DNA of 34,709 nt from Pseudomonas sp. BN102 (GTDB lineage Bacteria; Pseudomonadota; Gammaproteobacteria; Pseudomonadales; Pseudomonadaceae), in the NCBI RefSeq assembly GCF_029871245.1, contig NZ_SSON01000011.1:1-34709 (forward strand), given 5' to 3'. Below, in pieces: positions 1 through 8,598 of this stretch; within the stretch, counting starts at the first letter, position 1, and the number at the start of each line of letters is the position of its first letter. The notes under the pieces are model-generated. The model was not told the origin of the DNA, did no database searches, and saw only the letters and a program-made list of their open reading frames with translations. The translations under genes and the position numbers were made by a program.

Positions 1-2
1 AA

Positions 3-170
3 GGCGGCGCCGGCGGTGCGCCGGGCGCCGGCGGCGCGGGCGGCCATGGCGGGGCGAGCAAGGGTTGCCTGCTTTACCAGGCCGATGGAGCCAAGGGCGG
101 CCGTGCCGGGCAACCCGGCCATGCCGGTGCTGCCGGCGGGTCCGGCAGCCTCAAGGTCGTGCGTTTCTAG
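3..170 (+). CDS. C-terminal end of a glycine-rich protein (5' end outside window)
   Basis: An open frame enters from the left edge and stops with TAG at 168-170, giving the last 55 residues. About the first 18 residues are almost purely Gly/Ala with Pro and His. A short less biased stretch containing Cys, Leu-Leu-Tyr and Gln follows, then more Gly/Ala/His and a hydrophobic-basic end (Leu-Lys-Val-Val-Arg-Phe). Low-complexity Gly-rich tails occur in collagen-like or surface proteins, but too little is visible to name a family. The frame was chosen because it is the only one giving a coherent Gly-rich protein with a stop just before the convergent gene. No function is assigned. Confidence 0.55.
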   Translation, partial: GGAGGAPGAGGAGGHGGASKGCLLYQADGAKGGRAGQPGHAGAAGGSGSLKVVRF

Positions 171-191
171 TTCGGCTGAGCTGATACAACT

Positions 192-211
192 GGCGCACAG
201 GGACGTGCGCC
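192..211. terminator. Hairpin between convergent genes
   Basis: GGCGCAC (192-198) and GTGCGCC (205-211) form a perfect 7-bp stem with a 6-base loop. It lies in the 45-bp gap between the stop of the Gly-rich gene and the stop of the CopD-like gene. There is no clear T-tract on either side, so it may be a weak or factor-assisted bidirectional terminator. Confidence 0.4.
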
Positions 212-215
212 CGGA

Positions 216-680
216 TCAGAAGCTGGGGCGGATGGCGACCACGGTCACCAGCGCCAGCCCGATCGCCAGGTTGAACCCCACCACGCGGCGGATGCGACCC
301 AGCACCGCGCCACCTTCCGGCCAGTTCTCGGCGGCCACCGCCGCGCGCAGTTGCGGCAGCAACAGGGCGCTGATCCGCAGGAACAGTGCGAGCATCGCGA
401 CGTAGAGGCCGATCATCATGTGCACATAGCGCGGCGCCGCCTCCAGGCTGGCGAACGACAGGTGCAGCATGCCGACGCCGGTGAAGGGCAGGACCAGCAC
501 CGCCGGCCATACCCAATAGAAGAAGCGGCGGAACACCTCCAGCCACAGGCGCAGTCGTGCCGGCGGCTCCAGCACGTCCACCGCGGCAGGTCGCAGGACC
601 ATCCAGGCGAAGAACATGCCGCCAACCCAGATCAGGGCGGCCAGCAGGTGCAGGGCATAAAGGGCGGCGTGGGGTGTCAT
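216..680 (-). CDS. CopD-family integral membrane protein
   Basis: This 154-residue protein is almost entirely hydrophobic, with about four membrane helices (near residues 7-28, 54-76, 85-106 and 131-151). The start MTPHAALYALHLLAALIWVG shows the H-x-x-x-x-x-x-W pattern of CopD-like proteins. A second His (in VHMMIGLY, near residue 88) lies in a later helix. The CopD family is linked to copper uptake or haem/copper handling in the inner membrane, but many such stand-alone proteins are uncharacterised. It is divergent from dinG and convergent with the Gly-rich gene, so it is probably monocistronic. The membrane location is well supported; the copper role is a family inference. Confidence 0.7.
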   Translation of the reverse strand: MTPHAALYALHLLAALIWVGGMFFAWMVLRPAAVDVLEPPARLRLWLEVFRRFFYWVWPAVLVLPFTGVGMLHLSFASLEAAPRYVHMMIGLYVAMLALFLRISALLLPQLRAAVAAENWPEGGAVLGRIRRVVGFNLAIGLALVTVVAIRPSF

Positions 681-718
681 CCGGTCAACTCCATTCGGCG
701 GGGAAGAGAAGGCGCGCT

Positions 719-748
719 ATGATAGCCGGCCTGTTAAAGTACTGAAAA
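719..748 (-). promoter_or_regulatory. Possible sigma70 promoter for the CopD-like gene
   Basis: On the minus strand, TTTTCA (plus 743-748) and TATCAT (plus 719-724) are separated by 18 bp, matching consensus at 4/6 and 5/6. Transcription would start near 712, about 30 bases before the ATG. The same near-palindromic patch also offers TATGAT (718-723) as a -10 for dinG, but with no good -35. Confidence 0.35.
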
Positions 749-779
749 TTTATCCAGCGTTCCGGCCCCGCCAATTCCC

Positions 780-2924
780 ATGCTCAGCACCGAACTCAAG
801 TCCCAGATCCAGGGCGCCTACAGCCGTTTCCTCGAAGCCAAGGGGCTCAAGGCCCGTTATGGCCAGCGCCTGATGATCGCCGAGGTGGCCAAGGCCCTGG
901 GCGCCATCCCGGTGGACGATGACGGTCACCGCGAAGGCGATCCGGCTGTGGTGGCGGTGGAGGCCGGCACCGGTACCGGCAAGACGGTGGCCTACAGCCT
1001 GGCCGCCATTCCTTCGGCCAAGGCCGCCGGCAAGCGCCTGGTGATCGCCACGGCTACCGTGGCGCTGCAGGAGCAGATCGTTCACAAGGACCTGCCCGAC
1101 CTGATCCGCAACAGCGGCCTCAATTTCAGCTTCGCCCTGGCCAAGGGCCGCGGGCGTTACCTCTGCCTGTCCAAGCTCGACATGCTACTGCAGGAAGGCC
1201 AGGCGCAGAGCGCCACCGCCCAACTGTTCGCCGATGAAGGCTTCAAGATCGATGTCGACGAGAAGGGCCAGAAGCTGCTCAACCAGATGATCGAGCGTCT
1301 CGCCGGCAACCGCTGGGACGGCGACCGCGACTCCTGGCCCGAGGCGATCGAAGACCACGACTGGGCCCGCGTCACCACCGACCACAGCCAGTGCACCAAG
1401 CGCCACTGCCCGAATTTCCAGCAGTGCGCCTTCTACAAGGCGCGGGAAGGCATGACCAAGGTCGACGTCATTGTCACCAACCACGACATGGTGCTGGCCG
1501 ATCTCGCCCTGGGCGGCGGCGCCGTGCTGCCGGACCCGCGCGAGACCCTCTACGTCTTCGACGAAGGCCATCACCTGCCGGACAAGGCCATCGGCCACTT
1601 CGCCCACTACACGCGTCTGCGCTCCACCGCCGACTGGCTGGAACAGGTGGCCAAGAACCTCACCAAGTTGCTGGCGCAGAACCCGTTGCCGGGCGACTTC
1701 GGCCGGCTCGTCGAGGGAGTGCCGGAACTGGCGCGGGAGCTCCGCACCCACCAGCAGTTCATGTTCAACGCCTGTGAGGAGATCGCCGATTTCCATGCGG
1801 GCGAGGACATGGAAGGGCGTGATCGTCCGCGTCACCGTTTCGAGGCCGGCATAGTGCCCGAGCACCTGCGGGAGCTGGGCATCGAACTGAAGAAGGGCTT
1901 CTCCAGGCTTCACGACGTCTTCACCCGCCTGACTGAACTGCTCAAGGAAGCCATGGACGGCGAAGCCAACATCGGCATCGCCAGCCATCAGGCCGAGGAG
2001 TGGTATCCGCTCTTCGGCAGCCTGCTGGCCCGCGCCCAGGGTAATTGGGAGCTCTGGACCGCCTTCACCACCGAGGACCCTGAGGACAGCCCGCCCATGG
2101 CGCGCTGGCTGACCCTGGCAGAAAGCGGCGCGGTGCATGACATCGAGGTCAATGCCAGCCCGATCCTTGCCGCCGAAACCCTGCGCCGGAACCTGTGGAA
2201 TGTCGCCTACGGCGCCCTGGTAACCTCCGCTACCCTGACCGCTCTGGGCAAGTTCGACCGTTTCCGCATGCGTGCCGGTCTGCCCAAGGTGGCCGTCACC
2301 GCCGTGGTCCCCAGTCCCTTCCATCACGCCGACGCCGGCCTGTTGCGGGTGCCGGACCTCAAGGCCGACCCGCGGGACGCCGCTGCCCACACCGCGGCCA
2401 TCGTTCGCGAACTGCCGAACCTGGTGGAAGGCGCGCGCGGCACCCTGGTGCTCTTCGCCTCGCGTCGGCAGATGCAGGATGTGTTCGAAGGCCTCGAACG
2501 CGACTGGCGTAAGCGGGTGCTGATCCAAGGCAACCTGTCCAAGCAGGAAACCCTGAACAAGCACCGGGCCCGGGTGGACGAGGGAGAACCCAGTGTGCTC
2601 TTCGGCCTGGCCAGCTTCGCCGAAGGCGTCGACCTGCCGGGCGCGTACTGCGAACACGTGGTGATCGCCAAGATTCCCTTCGCGGTACCCGACGACCCGG
2701 TGGAAGCAGCACTGTCCGACTGGATCGAGGCCCGTGGCGGCAACCCCTTCATGGAAATCGCCGTGCCCGATGCCTCCCTGCGCCTGGTGCAGGCCTGCGG
2801 CCGTCTGCTGCGCACCGAGGCCGACCGCGGCACCATCACCCTGCTGGACCGGCGCGTGGTCACCCAGCGTTATGGGCGCGCGATCCTGGATGCCCTGCCG
2901 CCGTTTCGCCGCGAGATCGGTTGA
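780..2924 (+). CDS. dinG: ATP-dependent DNA helicase DinG
   Basis: This 714-residue protein is a superfamily 2 XPD/DinG-type 5'-to-3' DNA helicase, acting on forked DNA, D-loops and R-loops. Visible motifs are Walker A EAGTGTGKT (61-69), a DEAH-type Walker B DEGH (261-264) and motif VI QACGRLLR (671-678). The iron-sulfur cluster ligands are C129, C205, C210 and C216, with the C-x4-C-x5-C spacing of E. coli DinG. Length is normal. The ATG at 780 gives an N-terminus aligning with DinG, although the ribosome site is poor. In E. coli dinG is LexA-controlled, but I found no CTGT-N8-ACAG box here, so SOS regulation is not supported. It stands alone, divergent from the CopD-like gene. Confidence 0.95.
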   Translation: MLSTELKSQIQGAYSRFLEAKGLKARYGQRLMIAEVAKALGAIPVDDDGHREGDPAVVAVEAGTGTGKTVAYSLAAIPSAKAAGKRLVIATATVALQEQIVHKDLPDLIRNSGLNFSFALAKGRGRYLCLSKLDMLLQEGQAQSATAQLFADEGFKIDVDEKGQKLLNQMIERLAGNRWDGDRDSWPEAIEDHDWARVTTDHSQCTKRHCPNFQQCAFYKAREGMTKVDVIVTNHDMVLADLALGGGAVLPDPRETLYVFDEGHHLPDKAIGHFAHYTRLRSTADWLEQVAKNLTKLLAQNPLPGDFGRLVEGVPELARELRTHQQFMFNACEEIADFHAGEDMEGRDRPRHRFEAGIVPEHLRELGIELKKGFSRLHDVFTRLTELLKEAMDGEANIGIASHQAEEWYPLFGSLLARAQGNWELWTAFTTEDPEDSPPMARWLTLAESGAVHDIEVNASPILAAETLRRNLWNVAYGALVTSATLTALGKFDRFRMRAGLPKVAVTAVVPSPFHHADAGLLRVPDLKADPRDAAAHTAAIVRELPNLVEGARGTLVLFASRRQMQDVFEGLERDWRKRVLIQGNLSKQETLNKHRARVDEGEPSVLFGLASFAEGVDLPGAYCEHVVIAKIPFAVPDDPVEAALSDWIEARGGNPFMEIAVPDASLRLVQACGRLLRTEADRGTITLLDRRVVTQRYGRAILDALPPFRREIG

Positions 2925-2940
2925 TCCCGGCGGACTGCCC

Positions 2941-2971
2941 TTGACGCTGTGCGCCCCCCATCTGCGATGAT
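2941..2971 (+). promoter_or_regulatory. Candidate promoter for the GH50-like gene
   Basis: TTGACG (2941-2946, 5/6) lies 19 bp before GATGAT (2966-2971, 4/6). The latter is preceded by TG at 2963-2964, an extended -10 arrangement. The long spacer lowers confidence. Transcription would start near 2978 and give a leader of about 115 bases containing the hairpin at 2984-3006. Confidence 0.3.
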
Positions 2972-2983
2972 GCCGGGGTTTTT

Positions 2984-3006
2984 GCGGGCGCCTCGCCGGC
3001 GTCCGC
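2984..3006 (+). terminator. GC-rich hairpin after dinG
   Basis: GCGGGCGCC (2984-2992) pairs with GGCGTCCGC (2998-3006) with one G-U wobble and a 5-base loop. A T-rich but interrupted stretch follows (3007-3026). It could terminate dinG, or be a leader structure of the next transcript. Confidence 0.35.
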
Positions 3007-3093
3007 GTTGTCCCGCTTCGTTTTGTCGCATCGTTGGCGAGATACGAACTTTTTGCGGTCTATGCACAGCATTCTCTTGGGAACTCAGGTCCG

Positions 3094-5487
3094 ATGCTTT
3101 CGACACCAAAACGCCCCCTCGTCCTGGCCATCCTCCTCGGGATGACAGGAATCCCCCTGGCTGCCCAGGCAGAGACCTTGTTCAACTTCGTGCGCCCGCT
3201 GGACGCGGTCCAGGTGGTAACCCAGGACGCCAGCCTGCCGAGCGTAACCGCCGAAACGACCGCCAATGGCGAAATCCTCCGCCGGCTCACCTTCAACCCG
3301 GCAGAGAAGCCCAGCTTGCGCCTTGTCCCACAGGCCGGCAGCTGGGACTGGAGCAAGGCCGAAGCCATGAGCCTGCGTATCCAGAGCGCGCAGGATTGGG
3401 CCATTACCCTGGATGTCAGCATCGAAAGCACCGACGGTAAGGTCCTGACCACCCAGGTGGCGCTGCCGGCCGGCCCGGCGCAGACCCTCCTGGTGCCGCT
3501 GGCCGCCACTTCCCCCAACGCCCACGGCATGCGCGCGGCGCCGCCGGTACCCTGGACCCGCGACGGTCAGCGCTGGCTGCCGGCGACCCTGGTCAATGGC
3601 GAACTGGACCGCAGCAAGGTCGCCTCCGTGACCCTCTCCCTGAACCAGCCGAACGCTGCGCAGAACGTGCTGCTGGGGCGTTTCGGCACCGCCGAGGATG
3701 ACCAGCGCGATGCCCTCTATGACGGCCTGATGGATGCCTATGGCCAGTACGCCCGTGGCGACTGGCCGGACAAGGTGAAAAACGACGAACAACTGAAGAA
3801 GGGCGCCCAGGACGAGCAGAAGCAACTGGCCGACTGGACCGCCAAGCTGCCGCAGCAAGACGCCTTTGGCGGCTGGCTCGGCGGCGAGACCTTCGAGGCC
3901 AGCGGCTTCTTCCGCACCGAGAAGCGTGGCGGGCGCTGGTTCCTGGTGACCCCGGAAGGCCATCCCTTCTTCTCCCTCGGGGTCAATGCGGTGACGCCCG
4001 GGTTGAGCCAGACCTACGTCGAGGGCCGCGAGGCGATGTTCAAGTCGCTGCCCAAGGACAACGAGCCCCTGGCCAGCCACTTCGGCAAGGGCGACAACCG
4101 CGCCGAGACCGATTCCAACAAGGGCCGTGCCTTCAACCAGGGCCGCTGGTACGACTTCTACGGCGCCAACCTGGAGCGAACCTATGGCGGCAACGACCCG
4201 CAGCGCTGGGTCGGCCACAGCCTCGATCGTCTCAAGGCCTGGGGCTTCAATACCCTGGGCAATTGGAGCGACCCGGCCTTCAACACCAGCAAGCGCATGC
4301 CCTACACGCTGCCGCTGTCGATCCAGGGCGACTATGCCACCATCAAGACCGGCTTCGACTGGTGGGGCGGCATGCCCGATCCCTTCGATCCGCGTTTCGC
4401 CATGGCCGCCGAGCGCGCCATCGCCATCGCCGCCCGCGACCACCGCGACGACCCCTGGCTGCTCGGCTTCTTCGCCGACAACGAACTGGCCTGGGGTGGC
4501 CACAGCAATGACCCGAAAGCCCGCTACGCCCTGGCCTACGGCACTCTGCGCCTGACCACCGACGTACCGGCCAAGCGCGCTTTCCTCAAGCAATTGCGCG
4601 ACAAGTACCGCAACCAGCAGGGCCTGTCCAAGGCCTGGGGCATCGACCTGCAGGCCTGGGAACTGATGGAGGACCCGGGCTTCGAGCCGCCGCTGCCGAA
4701 CCCCGAGCACCCGGCCATCGAGGAGGACTTGCAGCGCTTCCAGCGCTTCTATGCCGACACCTATTTCAAGACCATCGCCGACTCGATGAAGTGGCACGCA
4801 CCCAACCACATGCTGCTGGGTGGTCGGTTCGCCGCCACTATTCCCGAGGCCATCGAGTCCTGCGCCCAGTACTGCGACGTGATCAGCTTCAACCGCTATA
4901 CCCGCGAGCCGCAGCACGGACTGGACGTGGATCTGCTGCGTCGCCTGGACAAGCCGCTGATGATCACCGAATTCCACTTCGGCTCCCGCGATCGCGGCCC
5001 GTTCTGGGGCGGCGTGACCGAGGTCTACAAAGAAGAGGAGCGTGGCCCGGCCTATGCCAAATTCCTGAAGAAAGCCGCCGCGGAGCCGCTGATAGTCGGT
5101 GCCCACTGGTTCCAGTACCTCGACCAGCCGGCCACCGGTCGCCTGCTCGATGGCGAGAACGGCCACCTGGGACTGGTGGGTATCACCGACCGTCCCTGGC
5201 AAGGTTTCGTCGGCGCGGTGCGCAAGGCCAACCTGGCCCTGGCCACCGAAATCAACAAGCCGCTCGAACCCACGCAGCCGGACGCGGCAGCGAAGAAGCC
5301 AGCCGCAACCACGAAGACTGTGGAGCCTGCCAAGCAGCCTGAGCCCGCCAAACCGGAAGAGCCCGCCAAGCCGGAAGAACCTGGCAAGGCGGAACCAGCC
5401 AAACCGGCACAGCCTGCCGAGCAGCCCAAGGCGGAAGCACCCGCAGAACCTGCCGCGGCGCCAGCCCAGGATAACGGGAAGCCCTGA
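3094..5487 (+). CDS. Exported clan GH-A glycoside hydrolase, GH50 (agarase)-like, with a Pro/Ala/Lys/Glu tail
   Basis: From the ATG at 3094 this is 797 residues. A longer reading from TTG 3034 would put 20 non-signal residues ahead of a clean signal peptide (MLSTPKRPLVLAILLG, cleavage after AQA near residue 26), so 3094 is preferred. After a beta-rich N-terminal domain comes a TIM-barrel hydrolase. E464 in FFADNELAW fits the acid/base residue and E626 in MITEFHFG fits the nucleophile. The 162-residue spacing and the NE and TEF contexts fit GH50-type beta-agarases. Residues about 722-797 form a low-complexity tail with repeated PAKPEEPAKPEE-like units. Substrate is unknown; agar is unlikely for a Pseudomonas, and an endogenous or environmental polysaccharide is plausible. 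It should act in the periplasm or outside the cell. Confidence 0.7.
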   Translation: MLSTPKRPLVLAILLGMTGIPLAAQAETLFNFVRPLDAVQVVTQDASLPSVTAETTANGEILRRLTFNPAEKPSLRLVPQAGSWDWSKAEAMSLRIQSAQDWAITLDVSIESTDGKVLTTQVALPAGPAQTLLVPLAATSPNAHGMRAAPPVPWTRDGQRWLPATLVNGELDRSKVASVTLSLNQPNAAQNVLLGRFGTAEDDQRDALYDGLMDAYGQYARGDWPDKVKNDEQLKKGAQDEQKQLADWTAKLPQQDAFGGWLGGETFEASGFFRTEKRGGRWFLVTPEGHPFFSLGVNAVTPGLSQTYVEGREAMFKSLPKDNEPLASHFGKGDNRAETDSNKGRAFNQGRWYDFYGANLERTYGGNDPQRWVGHSLDRLKAWGFNTLGNWSDPAFNTSKRMPYTLPLSIQGDYATIKTGFDWWGGMPDPFDPRFAMAAERAIAIAARDHRDDPWLLGFFADNELAWGGHSNDPKARYALAYGTLRLTTDVPAKRAFLKQLRDKYRNQQGLSKAWGIDLQAWELMEDPGFEPPLPNPEHPAIEEDLQRFQRFYADTYFKTIADSMKWHAPNHMLLGGRFAATIPEAIESCAQYCDVISFNRYTREPQHGLDVDLLRRLDKPLMITEFHFGSRDRGPFWGGVTEVYKEEERGPAYAKFLKKAAAEPLIVGAHWFQYLDQPATGRLLDGENGHLGLVGITDRPWQGFVGAVRKANLALATEINKPLEPTQPDAAAKKPAATTKTVEPAKQPEPAKPEEPAKPEEPGKAEPAKPAQPAEQPKAEAPAEPAAAPAQDNGKP

Positions 5488-5570
5488 CGGGCGCCCCGTC
5501 TTCGGCACGGTTCACAAGGGGCGGCAAGGCTGGAACAATGCCGCCTTCATTTTTCGACAGGAGCACGCCG

Positions 5571-6719
5571 GTGCAGATCCAGGGCTATTTCGACTTGCGC
5601 TTCGAGGCGGCAAAGGAGGCTTTCGCCGAACTCTTCGATGACCCACAGGAGCGTGGTGCCGCCCTCTGCGTGCAGGTTGGCGGGGAAACCGTGCTCGACC
5701 TCTGGGCCGGCGTAGCCGACAAGGATGGCCAGGAGGCCTGGCACAGCGACACTATCCTCAACCTGTTTTCCTGCACCAAGCCCTTCGCCGCGGTGACCCT
5801 GCTGCAGCTGGTGGGTGAGGGCAAGCTGGAGCTGGACGCGCCCGTGGCGCGCTACTGGCCCGAGTTCGCCGCCGCCGGCAAGGAACGCATCACCCTGCGC
5901 CAACTGCTCTGCCACCGCGCCGGTCTGCCTGCGATCCGTGCCGCGTTGCCCGCCGAGGCCCTCTACGACTGGCAGGCCATGATCAACGCCCTGGCTGCCG
6001 AACAGCCCTGGTGGACGCCCGGCGAAGCTCATGGTTATGCCCCCATCACCTATGGCTGGCTGGTGGGCGAGGTGATCCGCCGCGCCGAAGGCCGAGGCCC
6101 CGGCGAATCCATAGTGGCGCGAGTGGCCCGGCCCCTCGGGCTGGATTTCCATGTCGGCCTGGATGACGCGGAATTCCACCGGGTCGCCCATATCGCCCGC
6201 GCCAAGGGCAACCTGGGCGATGCCGCGGCGCAGCGCCTGCTCAAGTGCATGATGACCGAGCCCACGTCTCTGAGTACCCGTGCCTTCACCAACCCGCCGT
6301 CGATCATGACCAGCACCAACAAGCCGGAATGGCGGCGCATGCAGCAACCCGCGGCCAATGGCCACGGCAACGCGCGCAGCTTGGCGGGCTTCTATTCCGC
6401 CCTGCTGGACGGCCAGTTGCTGGATGCCGAACTGCTCACCGAACTGACCCGCGAGCACAGCCTGGGTGAGGACCTCACCCTGCAGACCGCGACCCGCTTC
6501 GGCCTCGGCTGCATGCTCGAACAGGCCGAGGTGGCCAACGCCACGTATGGCATGGGGCGCTACGCCTTCGGTCATCCCGGCGCCGGCGGCTCCAGCGGTT
6601 TCGCCGATCCCGAGCGCGAACTGGCCTTCGGCTTCGTCACCAACACCCTTGGTCCCTATGTGCTGATGGATCCCCGCGCACAGAAACTGGCGCGTGTTGT
6701 CAAAGGCTGCCTGGGTTGA
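5571..6719 (+). CDS. Serine hydrolase of the beta-lactamase / class C esterase family (EstB-like)
   Basis: The GTG at 5571 is chosen because ACAGGAG (5557-5563) sits 7 bases upstream. An in-frame ATG at 5538 lacks a ribosome site and adds an atypical N-terminus. The 382-residue product has the SxxK catalytic motif S67-C-T-K70 in NLFSCTKPFAA and the Tyr-rich segment GYAPITYGWLVGEV. Near the C-terminus HPGAGGSSG stands in for the KTG box (HxG type, as in EstB and LACTB-like enzymes). There is no signal peptide, so it is cytosolic. The family hydrolyses short acyl esters or has peptidase-like activity, and substrate cannot be predicted. It follows the glycoside hydrolase by 83 bp and may be cotranscribed. 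Confidence 0.8.
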   Translation: MQIQGYFDLRFEAAKEAFAELFDDPQERGAALCVQVGGETVLDLWAGVADKDGQEAWHSDTILNLFSCTKPFAAVTLLQLVGEGKLELDAPVARYWPEFAAAGKERITLRQLLCHRAGLPAIRAALPAEALYDWQAMINALAAEQPWWTPGEAHGYAPITYGWLVGEVIRRAEGRGPGESIVARVARPLGLDFHVGLDDAEFHRVAHIARAKGNLGDAAAQRLLKCMMTEPTSLSTRAFTNPPSIMTSTNKPEWRRMQQPAANGHGNARSLAGFYSALLDGQLLDAELLTELTREHSLGEDLTLQTATRFGLGCMLEQAEVANATYGMGRYAFGHPGAGGSSGFADPERELAFGFVTNTLGPYVLMDPRAQKLARVVKGCLG

Positions 6720-6853
6720 TCCGCTCGTCCGATAGGCCCTTTTTTTCTTTTCCGATTAAAGAGTTGGCGAGAAAATTTAACTCCAATTGCGAAATTAGAT
6801 CGCCATCATTGCAGTGCTGGCGTGAGGCCCTCAGCAACTACGGAGCCCTGCCT

Positions 6854-7555
6854 ATGAAACTGTTCAAGATTTCCACCTTGATTCTCTGCGTGACTGCCGC
6901 CGGTTGCAGCATGCCCGGCCAGCAGAAGGCCGAATCCTCCGTCGATTCCCAGAAGTCCGCCTCGGCCAGCCATGGGTGGTGGCCCTTCGGCGCTGGCCAG
7001 AAGGTCCGGACGCTCAAGGTGGCCAAGGTGGACACCAAAGCGACCCAGGCCTGGCTCGATCAGTACGAACCGCGCCTGCGCGAGGCGGTGAAGGGCAGCA
7101 AGCTGGATGTGGAGCGTCGCGAGAACGTGCTGGTGGTGACTATGCCGGTGGACCCGTCGTTCAACCCGGACCGCCCGAGCATGCTGCTGCCCATTACGCT
7201 GGGTCCCATCACCAGGGTGGCCAAGCTGGTGGAGGGCGATGCCAAAACCGCAGTGCTGGTGCTTGGCCATGCCGACAGCTCCGGCAAAGCCGACGCCAAC
7301 CGCAAACTCAGTCAGGAGCGTGCAGGCGCGGTGGCCGCTATTTTCCGCCTCAGCGGCCTGCAACGTGATCGCCTGTATCTCAAGGGACTGGGCTCGGATA
7401 TGCCGCGGGCGGCCAATGACAGCCAGCAGGGCCGCGCCCTCAACCGTCGCGTAGAGATGATCCTGACACCCCAGAACACCCTGGTGGCGCTGATCGCCCA
7501 GTACAGCAAGCCGTTCGTAGCGACGGAGGCTGTTGCGGCAGATCAAACCAATTAG
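6854..7555 (+). CDS. OmpA-family outer-membrane lipoprotein
   Basis: The ATG at 6854 starts a lipoprotein-like signal (MKLFKISTLILCVTAAGC, acylated Cys at residue 18). The lipobox is slightly atypical, with Ala at -3. The same frame is open further upstream, but that part is AT-rich intergenic DNA. The 233-residue protein ends in an OmpA-C peptidoglycan-binding domain: GHADSSGKADANRKLSQERA (about 136-155), then a GLGSDMP-type segment and RALNRRVEMIL near the end. It should link the outer membrane to peptidoglycan. The 134-bp upstream gap (6720-6853) is unusually AT-rich and probably holds its promoter, but I could not find a convincing -35/-10 pair. Confidence 0.82.
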   Translation: MKLFKISTLILCVTAAGCSMPGQQKAESSVDSQKSASASHGWWPFGAGQKVRTLKVAKVDTKATQAWLDQYEPRLREAVKGSKLDVERRENVLVVTMPVDPSFNPDRPSMLLPITLGPITRVAKLVEGDAKTAVLVLGHADSSGKADANRKLSQERAGAVAAIFRLSGLQRDRLYLKGLGSDMPRAANDSQQGRALNRRVEMILTPQNTLVALIAQYSKPFVATEAVAADQTN

Positions 7556-7603
7556 GTCGGGCTTGGGTAAGCTATTGGCTTTCCGCACTCAGGATCGCCA
7601 ACC

Positions 7604-8251
7604 ATGACCCAGACCCTGGCCGATATGCGCCGTGACTACACCCGTGACGGGCTCAGCGAGGAGCAGGCTCCCGCTGAGCCCTTCAGTCTGTTCCAGAGCT
7701 GGTTCGGCGATGCGGTGAAGACCGAGCAATTGCCGGTTGAACCCAATGCCATGACCCTCGCCACGGTGGATGCCGACGGCCGCCCGCATTGCCGGGTGCT
7801 GTTGCTCAAGGGTCTGGATGACCGGGGCTTCACCTTCTTCAGCAATTACGACAGCGCCAAGGGCGAGCAGCTTGCCGCCAATCCCTGCGCCGCCATGACC
7901 TTTTTCTGGCCGGCCCTGGAGCGCCAGGTGCGCATCGAGGGGCGGGTGGAGCGGGTGACCCCGGCCGAATCCGACGCCTACTACCAGGTACGGCCCCTGG
8001 GCAGTCGCCTGGGTGCCTGGGCTTCGCCCCAGAGCCGAGTAATCCACGACCGCAGCGAACTCGAATCCCTGTTGGCTCAAACCGAACAACGTTTCCTCGA
8101 CCAGGCGCCCAACTGCCCACCGCATTGGGGCGGCTATCGCCTTTTGCCCGAACGCATCGAGTTCTGGCAGGGTCGGCCGAGCCGCCTGCACGACCGCCTC
8201 AACTACCGCCTGCTGGACGGTGCCTGGGTGCGCGAGCGCCTGGCGCCCTGA
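7604..8251 (+). CDS. pdxH: Pyridoxamine/pyridoxine 5'-phosphate oxidase PdxH
   Basis: This 215-residue FMN enzyme oxidises pyridoxamine 5'-phosphate and pyridoxine 5'-phosphate to pyridoxal 5'-phosphate, the last step of vitamin B6 synthesis and salvage. Family signatures are [20 protein letters not shown], the FMN-contacting [10 protein letters not shown] segment, [10 protein letters not shown] and the C-terminal [24 protein letters not shown]. Length is typical. It begins 48 bp after the OmpA-type gene, with its own start [12 protein letters not shown], and ends 7 bp before the stop of a convergent small gene. Confidence 0.96.
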   Translation: MTQTLADMRRDYTRDGLSEEQAPAEPFSLFQSWFGDAVKTEQLPVEPNAMTLATVDADGRPHCRVLLLKGLDDRGFTFFSNYDSAKGEQLAANPCAAMTFFWPALERQVRIEGRVERVTPAESDAYYQVRPLGSRLGAWASPQSRVIHDRSELESLLAQTEQRFLDQAPNCPPHWGGYRLLPERIEFWQGRPSRLHDRLNYRLLDGAWVRERLAP

Positions 8252-8258
8252 GACGCGG

Positions 8259-8498
8259 TCAGTCCTGCGCCGGGTAGCCGTTGGAGGCCTGGCGCAGCCA
8301 GTCGGGAAGTTGACGCCGTTTGACGCCAGCTCCGCGCGCCAGGGCCAGCTGTTCCAGCATGAAAGCCTGCTTGGCCTTGTCGCCCCCGGCGAGGGATAAC
8401 GCCAGGTCACGGTCCATCCAGCGTTTGATGCGGACGTAGAGCCACCAGTGGAAGTAGAGGCCGGCGGCGGTGGTGATGAAGATGATGAAGTAGTCCAT
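8259..8498 (-). CDS. Small one-helix membrane protein of unknown function
   Basis: This 79-residue protein starts with one strongly hydrophobic segment (MDYFIIFITTAAGLYFHWWL). A basic/amphipathic cytoplasmic part rich in Arg, Lys and Gln follows. Its codon use fits the neighbourhood. It is convergent with pdxH and divergent from the SlyB-like gene, sharing a 158-bp regulatory region. I recall a hypothetical gene at the equivalent place next to pdxH in P. aeruginosa, which supports it being real. No function is known to me. Confidence 0.65.
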   Translation of the reverse strand: MDYFIIFITTAAGLYFHWWLYVRIKRWMDRDLALSLAGGDKAKQAFMLEQLALARGAGVKRRQLPDWLRQASNGYPAQD

Positions 8499-8552
8499 GG
8501 GCTAACCTTGGGTAACAGGGAGGTCTTGGGACAAATCTCCGTTGCCGTCAGG

Positions 8553-8581
8553 AAGCTGAATTCAAGCTGAACGCAAGCTGA
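8553..8581. promoter_or_regulatory. Three phased AAGCTGA repeats (response-regulator-type operator)
   Basis: AAGCTGA occurs at 8553-8559, 8564-8570 and 8575-8581, an exact 11-bp period. On the other strand each reads TCAGCTT and the second and third-counted units are preceded by T or GT, resembling tandem TTCAG-type boxes with about 5-6 bp between. Direct repeats with 11-bp spacing are the usual sites of OmpR/PhoB-family regulators, and Pseudomonas PhoP boxes are similar. The last repeat ends 17 bp before a good -35, a position suited to activation of the SlyB-like gene. Confidence 0.55.
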
Positions 8582-8598
8582 GGAGATCGGCGCGTCAG

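Noticed and set aside
731-757. Possible LexA box upstream of dinG (CTGT followed by TACTGAAA)
   Set aside because: Only a half-site is present; no ACAG at the required distance. SOS control is therefore not claimed.
3085-5508. An 807-codon open frame on the minus strand, opposite the glycoside hydrolase gene
   Set aside because: It is a high-GC shadow. The plus strand has a signal peptide, catalytic motifs and family similarity, while the minus translation is low-complexity Gly/Leu/Val-rich with no motif or ribosome site.
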